Origin: Cubamyces lactineus | Taxonomy: Eukaryota > Basidiomycota > Agaricomycetes > Polyporales > Polyporaceae | Length of the DNA stretch: 64,000 nt | Assembly: GCA_022376465.1 (NCBI GenBank) | Contig: JACDTU010000015.1 | Coordinates: 806,001 to 870,000, forward strand | Reading direction: 5' to 3' | Part shown: piece after piece, positions 1-11,888 of the stretch | Layout of the letters: every line of letters begins with the position of its first letter | Position numbering within the stretch: position 1 is the first letter of the stretch | Notes under the pieces: model-generated | Told to the model about the DNA's origin: nothing | Seen by the model: the letters and a program-made list of their open reading frames with translations, nothing else | Database searches by the model: none | Program-made: the position numbers and the translations under genes

Positions 1-199
1 TGCGCGTAAGTCACAGAGTCCGTTTATTGAACAAATTTGAGGCCCTTGTGCGTAGGCAACGCAGGACGAGCCTTCCCAGGTCGTGGGAAAGGATCCATCC
101 AGAGCCAGATGGAGACGAGCGCCTCCATAATTCGGGGGGTTCCTCCAGCGCCTCCATCCGTCCATGCGCGACCATATGATACGAATGGAGATTTCAGGC

Positions 200-330
200 T
201 TTCCTGATGAACTCGACAAGTTGGACAGACTTGGACACCATGATCATTGGCGGTGGTACTGCGCTCTTCACAAGCTTGACCTGCACCATGGCCGAAGATT
301 GTCGGATTGCAGGAAGTCTTGCATGCTCAG
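200..330 (+). pseudogene. Possible relic of a GMC-type FAD oxidoreductase N-terminus
   Basis: One reading frame here gives a TMIIGGGTA stretch followed by TMAEDCRI. This resembles the dinucleotide-binding start of GMC oxidoreductases (hhhGGGxxG, then LAED). The conserved residues after GGGTA are disturbed, no flavoprotein sequence continues past about position 330, and the tRNA gene starts at 334. It may be a short degenerate fragment or a chance match. I see no start codon context or intron structure that would make it a working gene. Confidence 0.22.
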
Positions 331-333
331 CAT

Positions 334-442
334 GGCAAGATGGCCGAGCGGTCCAAGGCGTGTGACTCAAGCGAAAGCTTGCCTGCTTCAGCGGGTTTCT
401 CATCTGGGTATCCAGGCGTGGGTTCAAATCCCACTCTTGTCA
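334..442 (+). tRNA. tRNA-Leu (anticodon CAA) with an intron
   Basis: The acceptor stem GGCAAGA (334-340) pairs with TCTTGTC (435-441) with one G-U pair, and A442 is the discriminator base. The D arm reads GGCCGAGCGGTCCAAGGC, the form usual for class II Leu tRNAs. The T arm is GTGGG-TTCAAAT-CCCAC (418-434), and a variable arm CTGG/CCAG lies near 404-415. The anticodon loop contains CTCAAG, placing CAA at 368-370. The gene is about 25 nt too long for an uninterrupted tRNA-Leu, which fits an intron of roughly 372-396 one base after the anticodon. The inferred anticodon stem has one mismatch. A tRNA-Ser reading is less consistent with the loop. Confidence 0.88.
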
Positions 443-443
443 C

Positions 444-448
444 TTTTT
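444..448 (+). terminator. RNA polymerase III T-run
   Basis: Five T residues directly follow the tRNA 3' end, the usual Pol III stop signal. Confidence 0.75.
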
Positions 449-886
449 GCCACTTTCTACCTCAACTTGTTTCCTCTCTTTTTTTTTCGATGCCTCAGCG
501 GAATCGAATGTCTCTTTCTAGGTTCAACAAACATAGTCAAGAATTACACCGAGCAGTGAGCTCCGCACAACACTGTTATGCAAGTGTCCGAGTTGACGAT
601 GTCTACTACATGGCAGCGGCTAGAACTGGGTACTAGTACTACTTGACTACTACGTTCATCGTCTGCCTAGGAGAGACAAGGTAAGTACTACTACGTGATT
701 GGTATCGTACAATGACATCTGTCTGCGTGCAAGCTGAATAACAAACGTCCTGGCTTAAGTGGTGTACAGTAACTAATCATCGCGATGCATCTTTCCTATC
801 CTTCTCTTGGGCCACCCTTGCCGGGCACGAGCCATGATAGCGTACAGCCGGGATAGTAGCGCTTCATAGATGAATCTATGCTGCTA
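449..886. other. Gene-free stretch between tRNA-Leu and the SAP protein
   Basis: No coding or RNA signal is visible. It holds the 3' flank of the minus-strand gene that ends at 887 and low-complexity ACTACTAC-type runs around 630-690. Confidence 0.5.
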
Positions 887-2934
887 CTACTCTTCTTCTT
901 GGTCTTCAGAGATAGCACCCAGTCCGGGAGCAGGGGCAGGTGCGTCCTGTGCAGCGTCGTCCTGCTCGGTCTCGCCCCGCAGCTTCTTGCTGGGGCGTTG
1001 GCCAAAGATGAGAGCCGCTGCGGGCGTGTTGCGGCGCCGCTTCTTGTTCTTCGGTTCCGGAGTGACCAAGCCGCGGTTCGCGGTGGAGGGACTGGAACGG
1101 CAGGGCGAGTATCAGTAAATGGATCCGGCCACTTGACATAGGTCAGCACTCACAGCTTAGCCTGCTCCTGGTCCTGGATCGCAGCTTCGTCATCCGACGA
1201 GGTGACTTCAATCTCCCTTCCCTGCTCGTCGAGCCGAGTACGGAACGTCGTGCCATCCCGCGGCCAGAACTCCCTCTCTTCCCAGTCCGGCTGGTCCCCG
1301 TTGCGGTACGACAGCCAGAGCGCCATGCGCTCGCGCTGCCCCCTCGACTGGCGGATGAGCGAGCGCACGCCCTCGACCGTCTGCGAGAGGAGGTCGATCT
1401 CGGGCTCGAACGTGTTCGCGGCCTCCCAGCACTCCTTGTGCATCTGCGAGATGTCGGCCATCTTCTCGACGACGGCTTTGATTTGCTTCTCGGAGGCGAG
1501 GCGTTCGCGCCGGGGCGGCGGCGGAGGTGGAGGGGAGGGGACGGTCGGGCTTAGGACTTCGGGCGACTCGTAGGGCGCCATCTCCTCCTCGGGGCTTGCG
1601 GTGGGCGGACGGAAGGCTTGACCCGCGCGGCTGCGAGGCGGAGTAGACGGCGTCCAGACGTTCGTTGCGTCCGTCGGCGCGCGGGAAGGCACGAGGGGCG
1701 GCAAGGGGCCGGAGTAGGAGAAGTCATATTCGTCAGGATAGTCGGCCGTCTCGTCCGCGTCGTCTTCCTGCTGAGGTGCGTTGGGGCCGTCCATGATCAT
1801 GCGAACCTGCGCTCTGAATTGCTTGAGCCTCGCGTTCAATGAGAGGTCTGGAGCGGCGGGCGGGATGCCGGTCGAGATGGAGTAGGCGTTCTCGGGGACT
1901 GAGTGGGAGGTGCGTTGAGATCCATTCATGCACGTGGAGGGGAGGAGACAACTCACTTAAGCCGTCAGGTATATGTGGGATTTGCTCGTTGCGGGTAGAT
2001 CCCAAAGCCGTCGTCCGGGTGTGGTCTGTGGTAGCTGGACTCCATGTCTTACCCCCGCGCAAGACATGGGCAGGCACTGGGCCGACTTCAGTGACTGGAG
2101 GCAAATTGCTAGGAGCGTATCGATGGCCGTCAGCAAGATAAGCACGCATGTCGAGTATAGACAATACTCACTCATGGGGTGCCCTGCTTGCACTCGAGAT
2201 GGAGGGGCCTGCTTCAGGCTGCTGGGAGGCGGGTGCGTTAGGCGGCGGGAGATCCGGACGGGCACTTCTACCCGGGGACTTTGGAGCGGGCGGGAAGAAC
2301 ACACGTGGGTGTGTCGGAGACGGGGGCCTGAACACGCCCAGCGACTGCATAACAGGAGGCTTGGAGGGCTTAGGAGCAGGGGCACCGGCGACCGGGGCAG
2401 CGCCCTCGCCGCTGCGAGTAGGCGTCGGAGCACGGACGAGTACTGGAGGTGAGTAGTTGAGCAGCGGAGGAGAGGGGCCGCCCGCTTTCGGAGCGGTCGT
2501 GCCAGTAGGCAGCTTCGCGCCCTTGGGCGGTTTCTTCATGGCGACGAGCATCCTAGGCCGCGAGGTCCCGACTGACTGGGCGGCGTCCGGCGCCGTAGCC
2601 TGTGTAGCCGGTGCGTGGGGAGGGCCTGCGACCGGGGATGGAGGCTGTGGCCCAGCCGCAGCCGGCGGAGAGTTGTGGCTAAGGTTCAAAGGTAAGATAT
2701 GTGAACCTTACAAGGTTATATAGTACCTACAACTCTTCCTTGGAGAAGATATGCAGTAGCTCAGCAATGATTACCTCTGTCTTTAAATTCGCCTTGACAC
2801 CATGTGTCTTGGGGAAACGGGTGTTAACATGCTGAGGGTGGCTAAGATCAACACCGAATAGAGCAAACCTTAGCCAATTTTTGTATCTTCGCCCTAGGTA
2901 GCTTGCGCAACTCTTCTTCGCTCTTACCGTACAT
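887..2934 (-). CDS. SAP-motif, proline-rich nuclear-type protein
   Basis: I do not recognise a named orthologue. The start ATG at 2934 opens MYGKSEEELRKLPRAK. After a 61-nt intron (2808-2868) comes THGVKANLKTEVIIAELL, which completes a SAP-like helix-extension-helix. Further introns lie near 2690-2740, 2080-2165, 1909-1953 and 1090-1150, and splicing keeps one frame throughout. The body is Pro/Ala/Ser-rich. A predicted coiled coil of about 60 residues (starting near EKQIKAVVEKMADI) is followed by an acidic patch. The C-terminus carries two basic clusters (KNKKRRR and PSKKLRG) that look like nuclear localisation signals, then a short acidic end. SAP motifs often bind scaffold-attachment DNA, so a chromatin role is inferred. 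The gene at 16921-19067 has the same architecture. Confidence 0.72.
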
Positions 2935-5568
2935 GGTGTGGAATATGTAAGCCAATAAGCTGGCCCGGGATCGTGATGGTAAATGGGAGGGAGGTGGTGG
3001 TTGAGAAGGAGGGAGGGATGAAATGGAACGGGGGTAAGCGTCAGATTCCAAGTCCGCTCGCTTAAGCGTTGGAAAGTGAGGTGTTCGGCGTAGGCGCGGA
3101 GGGGCACCGAGAAGAACAATGGGATTTTGAGGTCGAGTGGCGTGGGCACCTTGGCCCAAGCGTTGTACCGCAATAAGCAATTCTGCCTGTATGGTACCTG
3201 CCGTCTATATTCTGTCTGAGATATTAGATATATGTATCGTGCTTATATACCATATATTCTACTTGTCCTTTAATCCTAGGGGGAGCTTCTCAAGAAAGCG
3301 GTCTACTATGTTGACGCACGACTCCAATATTTCCCAGTATTACACAATCAAAGTGAGTAATGTGATGTGAGACACGTATCCCCATAAGATGAAATCTTGT
3401 ATACATTCATCCTATTGAGATAAAGAATTTCTGAACAGAGCTGGAAAACAGAATGCGGGGGTCTGTGCTGGAGGAGGTCGGAGGGGGGATGTTATCACAA
3501 GCGCTCGGTTGCGTATCGATTCGATCTTTGTGGGCTGTGAGCGCTCAATACTAATAGGGATGTGCACGAGCCGGCGTCTAAGCCTGCGCGTCGCCTGCCA
3601 GCACCGCTCCTGTGTGTTCAGCCTCAGAAAGTACTTGCGATTGCCTATAGGATGATGGGTCTTCGCGCTTGCTCCTCCTCCCGCTATGCTCCGGAAGATA
3701 TAAGCCATGCGGTCCCCAGCATACTTCGAGGTCTGATAGTAAGACTAGTTCACGCAGTACTCACTGCCCATCAATTCGTGTGGGCCCACTGTGGGACCAA
3801 ACACGGGTGAAAAGCACCGGTGTGCCCGGTGAAAAAGCAATATCACCTCCCGTGGTGGTGATTCCGCGCAAGTGGTGATTCTCGTTGAAATTAACTACTG
3901 ATAAATACCCTCGCTACACGGTGAATTTAGCCACAGAAATCTTGACGGCAAGACACCCGCCGCAAGGAGGTGATTTTCACCACCGGGGGCCTGTTGATCT
4001 TCGAGAATTTGCAGAAAAGGCTCCACCATTGATCATAACCCTTCGTATACTTCTCATACAACGAATCAATACGAGTGGGTCTCATCCGGACCATCGAAGA
4101 GTTCTGAGTGGTCGATACTAGGACAGAACCACTTTGTCACAATTTCGCCAAGTCCCGGGCGCTTCTACAACGCCAGCGCTTATTGCCTTATCAGACTCGC
4201 GGCCATCGATGTCGCTTTACTCCTGACCACCACCATCATTCCGACCACCTTCTGCAACGGCCCACTTATTCATCGTGCTGAATTCGTGCACCCTCCCTTG
4301 AGACTCGGCATCACCGCACAGGCCACGCCAACTATCGTGTAACATACTTGGTCGCCTCGTACGTATGCGCCTTCGGTACGGCTGTTAATCCTTCTTTCGT
4401 GCCGCAGGATCAAGGTGTCAACACTGGGACCGACAAAGGTTATGTACGGTTGCACTTGTGGTCTTCCCTATTCTGGGCACTTCTTGCATGTAGCTCATGC
4501 ATTTCTCCCCTGATGATCGCAGGACCCTTCGTATCGGACAATTCCTCATCAGTAGAAGGGCAGCAGGTGGGGCAACATTGAGCGATCCCCGGGTGAGTGT
4601 TGTTAATTCGCAAGTAGCGTGCGCAGCCTGGTGAATGTGCCTCAACCACGGTATTCATCCTCGAGCACATGCCACATTCACCATGTTCCTTTACATGGCT
4701 CTGTCTCTTAGCTATCTACAAGCTTCTGCATGTAAAAGTAGCTACAGCTTGTTGTGAATATAGTACTTTCATTGCTATGCAATCCATCGGGCCTGTGCCG
4801 TACAATGTGCAATGGAGAGGTGGCAATACCACCCGCGTACCCGTCGAAAATCAACACCGCTTCTGGTGAACTAGTCTGGTGAGGATACCCATGTCGGGAG
4901 GTTATTTTGACGCAATATGCAAGTGTTGAATTCGGCCATATTGTTGTAGAAAATCACCTCCAAGCGAGGAGCCGTGTAGGTGGTGATTTTCCCATGTGAA
5001 TGGCTTATATCACCACCGGTACTGGTTACTTCGAACAGATGTTTGGGGATGATTTTCACCAGAAGTCAGACCCACGGTGGCCTCAAGTTGTTCACCTTCG
5101 GAGGAAGGGCGGCCTCAACTTGACTCGCCAGCAGTGGATCCAGCTCTCGGTCAGATTCACCGCGAGGGAGCACTTGAGACGCAGACGACGAGAGACGGGC
5201 TTCCGTATCCGTACTTATCAGTCATGCTCTCGCCGGATCTTAGTATACCAAGATTCTTCCTCAAGTCTAGATGGTCGGCAAAGCTTGTTAGGTCGCGGTC
5301 ATGACTCGATCGGGCATTATTACTACATCGATCGCCTCAAATATAAGCTGGTACCACGCACGGGGCTCCCTGTACTACCAGAACACCAAAATCGAGACTT
5401 GAGATTGTTCATTGGTGAGTGAGTACTACATACGGCCGCATACAAGCCGCCTTCTCATGATTAGATACGAGTATCACTAAGTATAGCCCAACAGCTACAC
5501 AGATAACGTTGGACTTTCAACATCCTCGATAACCAAGATACTGACCAACCATCTCCTTTGCAGTAGCT
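2935..5568. other. 2.6 kb gene-poor region
   Basis: No reading frame here has domain signatures or a convincing exon series. The first few hundred bases are the promoter side of the SAP gene. The middle holds the GGTGATTTTC-type motifs described separately. A possible 5' UTR intron of the following oxidase could run from GTGAGTGAG at about 5415 to the CAG at 5563. Confidence 0.5.
3840..5060. repeat. Scattered GGTGATTTTC / GAAAATCACC motifs, partly as hairpins
   Basis: The words GGTGGTGATT, GGTGATTTTCACC and GAAAATCACC recur several times (about 3843-3880, 3965-3980, 4949-4991, 5048-5060). GAAAATCACC at 4949-4958 and GGTGATTTTC at 4982-4991 form perfect 10-bp inverted arms around a 23-nt loop. 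The pattern could be a decayed non-autonomous transposable element. No terminal inverted repeats or target-site duplications could be fixed by eye. Confidence 0.35.
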
Positions 5569-7436
5569 ATGGTCGCGAGCAAGGACGGTCAAATAGTTAT
5601 CGTTGGTGCGGGGTGTTTCGGCCTGTCCACAGCGTATCATCTCCTCCGGAGAGGGTACAAGAACGTAACGGTGATCGATAGATCGACTGTGCTCCCTGCA
5701 CCTGATGCTGCCAGTACCGACCTGAACAAAAGCAAGTGTTTGTACTTCCTGAATCCGATGCGTGGGACTGACGTGCGTCCGTTAGTCGTCAGGAGCTCTT
5801 ACCCTGATATCTTCTATACCCGACTCGCCAGGGAAGCTATCACTGCGTGGAAGGACACTGCAGAATGGGGAGACACCTATCACGAGTACGACGTATTGCA
5901 GCGACACCTTTGAACGAGTCTGCTCAGATGCGTTCTCTTTGACAGGTCCGGGGTATATTGTCCCCTCCAGCTGGGAGAAACATACACCGATAAGGCATAC
6001 GAGAACGACGTCGCCCTTGGCGCGCGCATCGAATACTTCTCCAACCCCGACGAAGTGCGCAAGATCTTCCCTCCAAGCGTCAACATCGCCGTCCCTGAGC
6101 ACGCGCGCGGATATCTCAACCGCGACGGGGGCTGGGCGTTCGCCTCCCAGGGCATCGCGCGCATGATGGACAAAGTGACGTCTCTCGGGGGGAAGATTGT
6201 TCCCGGGAAACCCGTCGCCGAACTGCTCAAGACAGATGGCAGAACCACAGGGGTGCGGTGCGAAGATGGGAGCGTCTTCGATGCCGACCTCGTCGTCCTC
6301 TCCGCGGGCTCGTGGACGGCGTCCGCGTTCCCAGAGCTGTCCGTGCAAGAACAGTGTCTCGCGACAGGGTGCGTGCGGTGCCCACATTCCGTGCGGCGAG
6401 CGCTGAACCTTGCGTGACGCCTGGCAGACAAACCGTGGCATTGCTCCAGCTCACGCTCGAGGAGGGCGATATGTACCGCGACTGCCCCGTCTACCTCAAC
6501 TTCCACACGGGCTTCTACATGTTCCCGGTGAGCGCGCACTCACACGAAAGCCTCCTTGGTTCCTGCTTCCGGGGAAGCTGATGCCCCACGCTTTGCCTTT
6601 CCCCTTCCAGCCGAACCACGAGAACGTCGTGAAGCTCGCGATCCACGACGGCGGGTACACGCAGCCGCGCGAGTGCGCGAAGACGGGGGACGTCGTGTCC
6701 ACCCCGCGCACCGTCCTCTCGCACGGCGCGGACGGGCTGCGCATCCCCAAGACTGCTCTGCGGAAGCTCAGGGCGGAGCTGCACCAGGTCTATCCAGAGC
6801 TGGCGAAGAAGCCGTTCGCGGGCACGCGGCTGTGCTGGTGAGAGCGTCCTCCTGCTGTCATCATGATCTCGCTCCACAGAGGGGCTTGGGTTCCTCTTCT
6901 TTCGTGCTGCTCTTGCTGATGATGATCCTCCATTCTTGCGTCTCATATCGTCCTTATTGCATCCGACGTGGTGCGATTACGACTGGCCGACTGATCGACT
7001 GGGTGCTGACCTGCTTGGATTGGCTGGACGCTGACAGGTACACCGATTCGCCCGACGAGAACTGGGTCATTGGCTACTACCCGGCCGACGAGAACCTCGT
7101 CCTCGCCACGGCCGGGAGCGGCCATGCGTACAAGGTGCGTGCTGCGTGCCTGGCGGGAGAAGCAACGCAAGAAGACTTATGCCTTTGTGTTTTCTCATGC
7201 CACGTCCCGCATCCGCGTCCGCATCGCAGTTCCTTCCTGTGGTGGGCCGGCTTGTCGCCGACGCTATCGAGGGCACGCTCCCGCCTGACGTCGCGAAGAG
7301 GTTCGCGGTCCACCGCCCGCGCGTTGTAGAGGGCGCGGTGGCTGTCGAGCCGGAGGTGCGGTGCCACCCGCCAGAGGAGATTGTCGAAGACCAGCTTTGT
7401 GGCCCGGAAGACTTGCTTCCCGAACCTTCAGCGTAG
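5569..7436 (+). CDS. FAD-dependent amine oxidase (saccharopine/pipecolate/sarcosine-oxidase-like)
   Basis: This is a DAO-fold flavoenzyme that would oxidise the C-N bond of a secondary amino acid or N-alkyl/glycated amino acid, releasing H2O2. The N-terminal FAD site reads IVIVGAGCFGLSTAYHLL, followed by DLNKIVRSSY, typical of fungal saccharopine/fructosyl-amino-acid oxidases. Near the C-terminus TRLCWYTDSP and ATAGSGHAYKFLPVVG form the family's FAD-attachment and substrate region. Introns are 5732-5785 (GC-AG type), 5886-5945, 6369-6427, 6528-6610, 6838-7037 (200 nt, unusually long) and 7135-7229. The protein ends LLPEPSA. The exact substrate cannot be read from sequence. The end is convergent with the carbamoyl-phosphate synthase gene, 239 bp away. 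Confidence 0.9.
5732..5785 (+). other. GC-AG intron
   Basis: Splicing at GCAAGT (5732) to TTAG (5785) restores the family motif DLNKIVRSSY. No GT donor nearby gives an open frame across this junction. Confidence 0.85.
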
Positions 7437-7675
7437 ATGCGTGATGGCGTCTGTTCGCGTTTGAGGAATGGAGGATGGGCAGGTGCAAGCAAGCAATCGA
7501 GTCTATGGGATTAAAGTATCGTATACAAATGCAGCATATATCTACTTGTACTTTTTGACCAAGAGAGCGTTGTTGAGCAGCAGACAGTCCAAGCAATGCG
7601 GTTCGTGATGCGGGACAACACATATTCTAGTGATTTTGTTAGTGCGCGCGAGGGAAGGAGGTTCCTTCCCAGATT

Positions 7676-10600
7676 TCACGCGCGGAAGCCGACCCACTCG
7701 CGCCAGGACTTGACTTCGGCGGGCAAACGGCCTTCCGTATACGGCTTGAGGCCGCCCTCAGGGATCTTCTTGGCCAGAGCCTCGACGAAGAGCTGCGCGC
7801 AGCGCGCGTTGTTCAGCAACGGCAGACCGAAGTCGACAGCGTTCCTGCAAGACACATGACAAAGACGACATCAGCATGAATGTTCGAGAGGGAGAAGGAG
7901 AGATGGAAACGCAGGAAGAAGCGGGCTTTGCAGCCGATGTCGTCGGACAGAATGAGTGATACTCACCGGCGGGCAACGTAATCCTCATCAGTCGCGTCTT
8001 TTCCGCGGGCCTTTGCGAGGTTGATGACACACTCGATGTCGTACTCGTCGAAGACCTCCCGGAGGAGACGCTTGTCGGTCTTGGGGAAGAAGATGCGCTT
8101 AGCAGAGACGTAGGGGATGCTGTTGAGGAACTCCTCGACGACGGGGGACGAGCAGTAGAGCTTGAAGCCGAGATCGAGGAGGCCCTTCGCGACGGTCCTC
8201 ATCTCAGGCTTGGTGATGTCGCCGCCGATGAGGACACCCGTGTTCGGGCGCGGCTTCTTGAAGCCAGTCGTGCTCAGGAGCGCCGCCCAGTACGCTTCTT
8301 GAATATCCCTGCCGAAGCTGGCGACTTCACCAGTACTCGCCATCTCTGCGTTGAGCGGAGTGTTTCACATCAGCAACTAATGATTCCATGGGAATGAGAA
8401 GCACAATCACTCACCGACACCAAGGAAGGGATCAGCACCAGCGAGACGGGTCCACGAAAACTGCGAGACCTTGACCGCGGTGTAGTCGCGCTTCTCCGCC
8501 ATAAGGTCGACAGGCTCGGGGACATCCTGGCCAACGATGGCAGCCGTCGCGGTGTCAATGAAGTTGCGGCCGAGAACCTTCGACACGAAGGGGAAGGAAC
8601 GGGATGCGCGCAAGTTGCACTCGATGACCTTGAACTCTGCAGGCTCTCCGGGCTTGTCGGACGGCTTGCGGATGACCTGCATGTTGTACGGGCCGGAGAT
8701 CTCGAACGCGGCAGCGACCTTCTCCGCGATCTGCTTCAGGTGGAGCATCTCGTCGTCCGCAAGCGAGAACGGCGGGAGGACGAGGGTGGCATCGCCAGAG
8801 TGCACACCGGCATTCTCGACGTGCTCGGAGATGGCGTGGAGCAGGAGCTTGCCCTTGTGCGCGACGGCGTCAACGTCGATCTCCTGCGCGTTGTCGATGA
8901 ATTTCGTGATAACGACAGGGTGGAGGGGCGAGACGGAAGCGGCAGCCGAGAGGTTGTATTCCAGGGCAGACTCCTCGTAGACGACGTTCATGGCAGCGCC
9001 AGAGAGGACGTACGACGGACGGATGAGGACGGGGTAGCCGACGCGCTGGGCGAACTCCTTCGCCGCATCGACCGAGGAGACCTCGGCCCACTCGGGCTGA
9101 TCGACACCGATGCTGTCAAGGATAGACGAGAACTTGTGGCGGTCCTCGGCGCTGTCGATCTTCTCAGGGTCGGTTCCAAGAACGTTGACGCCAGTCTGCT
9201 TCAAGCGAAGAGCGATGTTCTGCGGCAACTGACCTGGGTAGATTATACGATGTCAGGTTAGTCGAAATGGCAGATGAGAATGGCACGTACCTCCAACGCT
9301 GACGATGACACCCTGGGCCTGCTCAAGCTCGTAGATATCCATGACACGCTCAAAGCCGAGCTCCTCAAAGTAGAGACGGTCGGCCTCATCGAAGTCAGTA
9401 GAGACAGTCTCAGGGTTGTAGTTGACCATGATCGTGCGCTTGCCCATCTCGCGGAGCTTGCGGGCGCAGGTGACGGCGCACCAGTCGAACTCCACACTGC
9501 TACCGATACGGTACACACCGCTGCCAAGGACCATCGTGCCGTGCTCGTCGAACTCAACATCGTGCTCGGACGCGTTGTACGTGGTGTAGAGGTAGTTCGT
9601 GTGCGCGGGGTACTCAGCAGCGAGCGTGTCGATCCGCTTGACGAAGGGAGTGATGCCGAAAGACTTGCGGTGCGCGCGAACGGCCAGCTCAGACGAGGAG
9701 ACGATATCGGCGATGTGCGCATCCGAGAAGCCCATGCGTTTAGCCCGCTGCATGAGCTCCTTGTCAATCGCCTCGAGAGAACCAGCAGCCTTGAGCGCGT
9801 AGACGGTGTTGACAATGTTCTCGATCTTGTAGAGGAACCACTGCACGAACAATGACGTCAGAAACATGATTGATCAGCCTAAGTGAATATCTGTACCTTG
9901 TCGATCTTCGTCAGGTCGTGGAGCTTGTCGACGGTGTACTGCTTGTTGAACATGGCGTAGGCAATCGCGAACAGACGCATATCCGTGGGCTTGCTCAACG
10001 CGCGGTCAAGGTCTTCTGGCTGGATGTAAGCCTCGAAGCCCTTCCAGCGCGGGTCAACCTGACGGATAGCCTTCTGCAGAGATTCTTCGAACGTGCGACC
10101 AATAGCCATGACCTCTCCGACGGACTTCATGGCTGAGCCGACCTCGCGGTTGACCGCCGTGAACTTGGCAAGATCCCACTTGGGGATCTTCGTCACGATG
10201 TAGTCCAGGGAGGGCTCGAAACATGCCGTAGTCGTCTTCGTGACCGCGTTGGGGAGCTCGGGAAGCGTGTGGCCGAGGGCGATCTTTGCCGCTGTGTACG
10301 CAAGCGGGTAACCAGTAGCCTTGGACGCCAGAGCACTACCACAACGTCAATACTGCCATCCGTGAACATGGACCGCGACCTCGTACCTAGACCGACTCAA
10401 ACGAGCGTTGACCTCGATGACACAGTACTCGCGCGACGTCGGGTTGAGCGCATACTGGATGTTGCACTCGCCGACGACACCAAGATGCCTAATGACCTTG
10501 AGCGCAGCGGACCGGAGCATGTGGTATTCATCATCGGGAAGCGTCTGGGAAGGCGCCACGACGATAGAGTCACCAGTGTGCGTGCCGAGAGGGTCGAAGT

Positions 10601-11888
10601 TCTCCATGTTGCAGCAGATAATCGTGTTCTGCGGGACGATCAGTTAACATACCTTGCTTTGAAATAGAATATACTCACGTCCGCAGCGTCGCGCACGACC
10701 TCGTACTCGAGCTCCTTCCAACCCTTCATACTCCTCTCGATGAGGACCTGAGGGCTAAGACTGAGACTCTTCGCAGCAAGGTCACGAAGCTCATCCGGGT
10801 TGTTTGCGAAGCCAGATCCGAGACCGCCAAGAGTGAACGCAGACCGAAGGATGACCGGGTATCCAATCTTCTCTGCAGCGCTGAGGGCGTCGTTAACCGA
10901 AGATACTGCCGTAGATGTCGCGACTGGGATGTCGATCTCTGTGGGACAGGCGTGATTAGTTCGTCATTCAAGAGTCGAGCCCGACGTCGTTGCGAGAAAT
11001 CTTGGAAAACAGGCGAAAGTTGGACATCGCACGAAAGCCAAAGCCATAATGCAACACATTGGCACATCGACCGTGTTCCTAGACCGCTTGTTTGGAGTTG
11101 ACGAGGATCACAGGAAGGTAAAATGCGGTCACGTGACATGCAATAGAAAACAGCTTCTCCAGAACGTCATACACTCCTCCACGAAATTAAACGAGGACGC
11201 CTAGAAAAAGACGGGACAAAGTAGGTAAGGAGAATGACTCACCCTTCAGCGCCTGAACGAAGAGATCACGATCCTCAGAAACCTCGAGGGTACGGATGGG
11301 AGTACCCAACACCCGGACACCAAGACGATCGAGTACACCCATACGGTCCAGTTCGATACCAACGTTGAGAGCACTCTGACCACCGAACGTGAGCAAGATA
11401 CCATCAGGACGTTCCTTTTCCAAGACGTAGGCGACGTAATCCGGGGTGATAGGCAAGAAGTAGACCTCTGACGCGAGCTGGTGCGACGTCTGCCACGTCG
11501 CAATGTTCGGGTTAATGAGCACAGCGTCGACACCCTCTTCACGGAGGGCCTTGAGAGCCTGAGAACCAGAGTAGTCGAACTCGCCAGCCTGACCGATGCT
11601 AAGACCACCACTGCCGACGATGAGCACTTTGCTGACGTCGGGGCGGGGGATCTTGGGGAGAACCTTGGCAGAGATTTTGCGAGCAAGTTCAGAGGGCGAG
11701 TTCAGGACGTGCTCGCCGTCGCTGGACTGCTGGCCAAAGGACCCGACAGCAGCCTGCGCGACGGCTCTGACAGGCCTAGTCGGAGCGAGCGCGCGGCGAG
11801 CATGAGAGACGTGCAGTTGACGAGTAAATCGCGGGGAGCCCAGTATTCGCGAAGGACTCCAGCCTGGCTGGAGTCGCAAGAGACCCAT
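7676..11888 (-). CDS. CPA2: Carbamoyl-phosphate synthase, arginine-specific large chain (mitochondrial)
   Basis: It makes carbamoyl phosphate from bicarbonate, 2 ATP and ammonia delivered by a glutaminase small subunit, the first step toward citrulline and arginine. The first ~50 residues are rich in Arg and Ser with no acidic residues, a mitochondrial targeting peptide. Next come the first ATP-grasp half ([20 protein letters not shown], the ALGGLGSG-like loop, [20 protein letters not shown]), an oligomerisation region (FKWFLYK-like segment at ~9840), the second ATP-grasp half ([29 protein letters not shown]) and a C-terminal MGS-like domain ending EWVGFRA. There is no fused glutaminase or ATCase, which separates it from the pyrimidine CAD/URA2 protein. 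Seven introns restore the frame. Most are near 55-75 nt, but intron 1 (10939-11242) is 304 nt and the last about 125 nt. Confidence 0.95.

Noticed and set aside
334..442. Reading the tRNA as tRNA-Ser(CGA)
   Set aside because: The CGA falls outside a proper anticodon loop; the CTCAAG loop with an intron fits tRNA-Leu(CAA) better.
5000..5422. 140-codon plus-strand open frame before the FAD oxidase
   Set aside because: It starts within the repeated GGTGATTTTC motif area, shows no domain and ends where a 5' UTR intron of the oxidase may begin.
6258..7329. Long Arg/Pro-rich frames overlapping the FAD oxidase
   Set aside because: These are shadow frames of GC-rich coding exons; the spliced oxidase explains the region.
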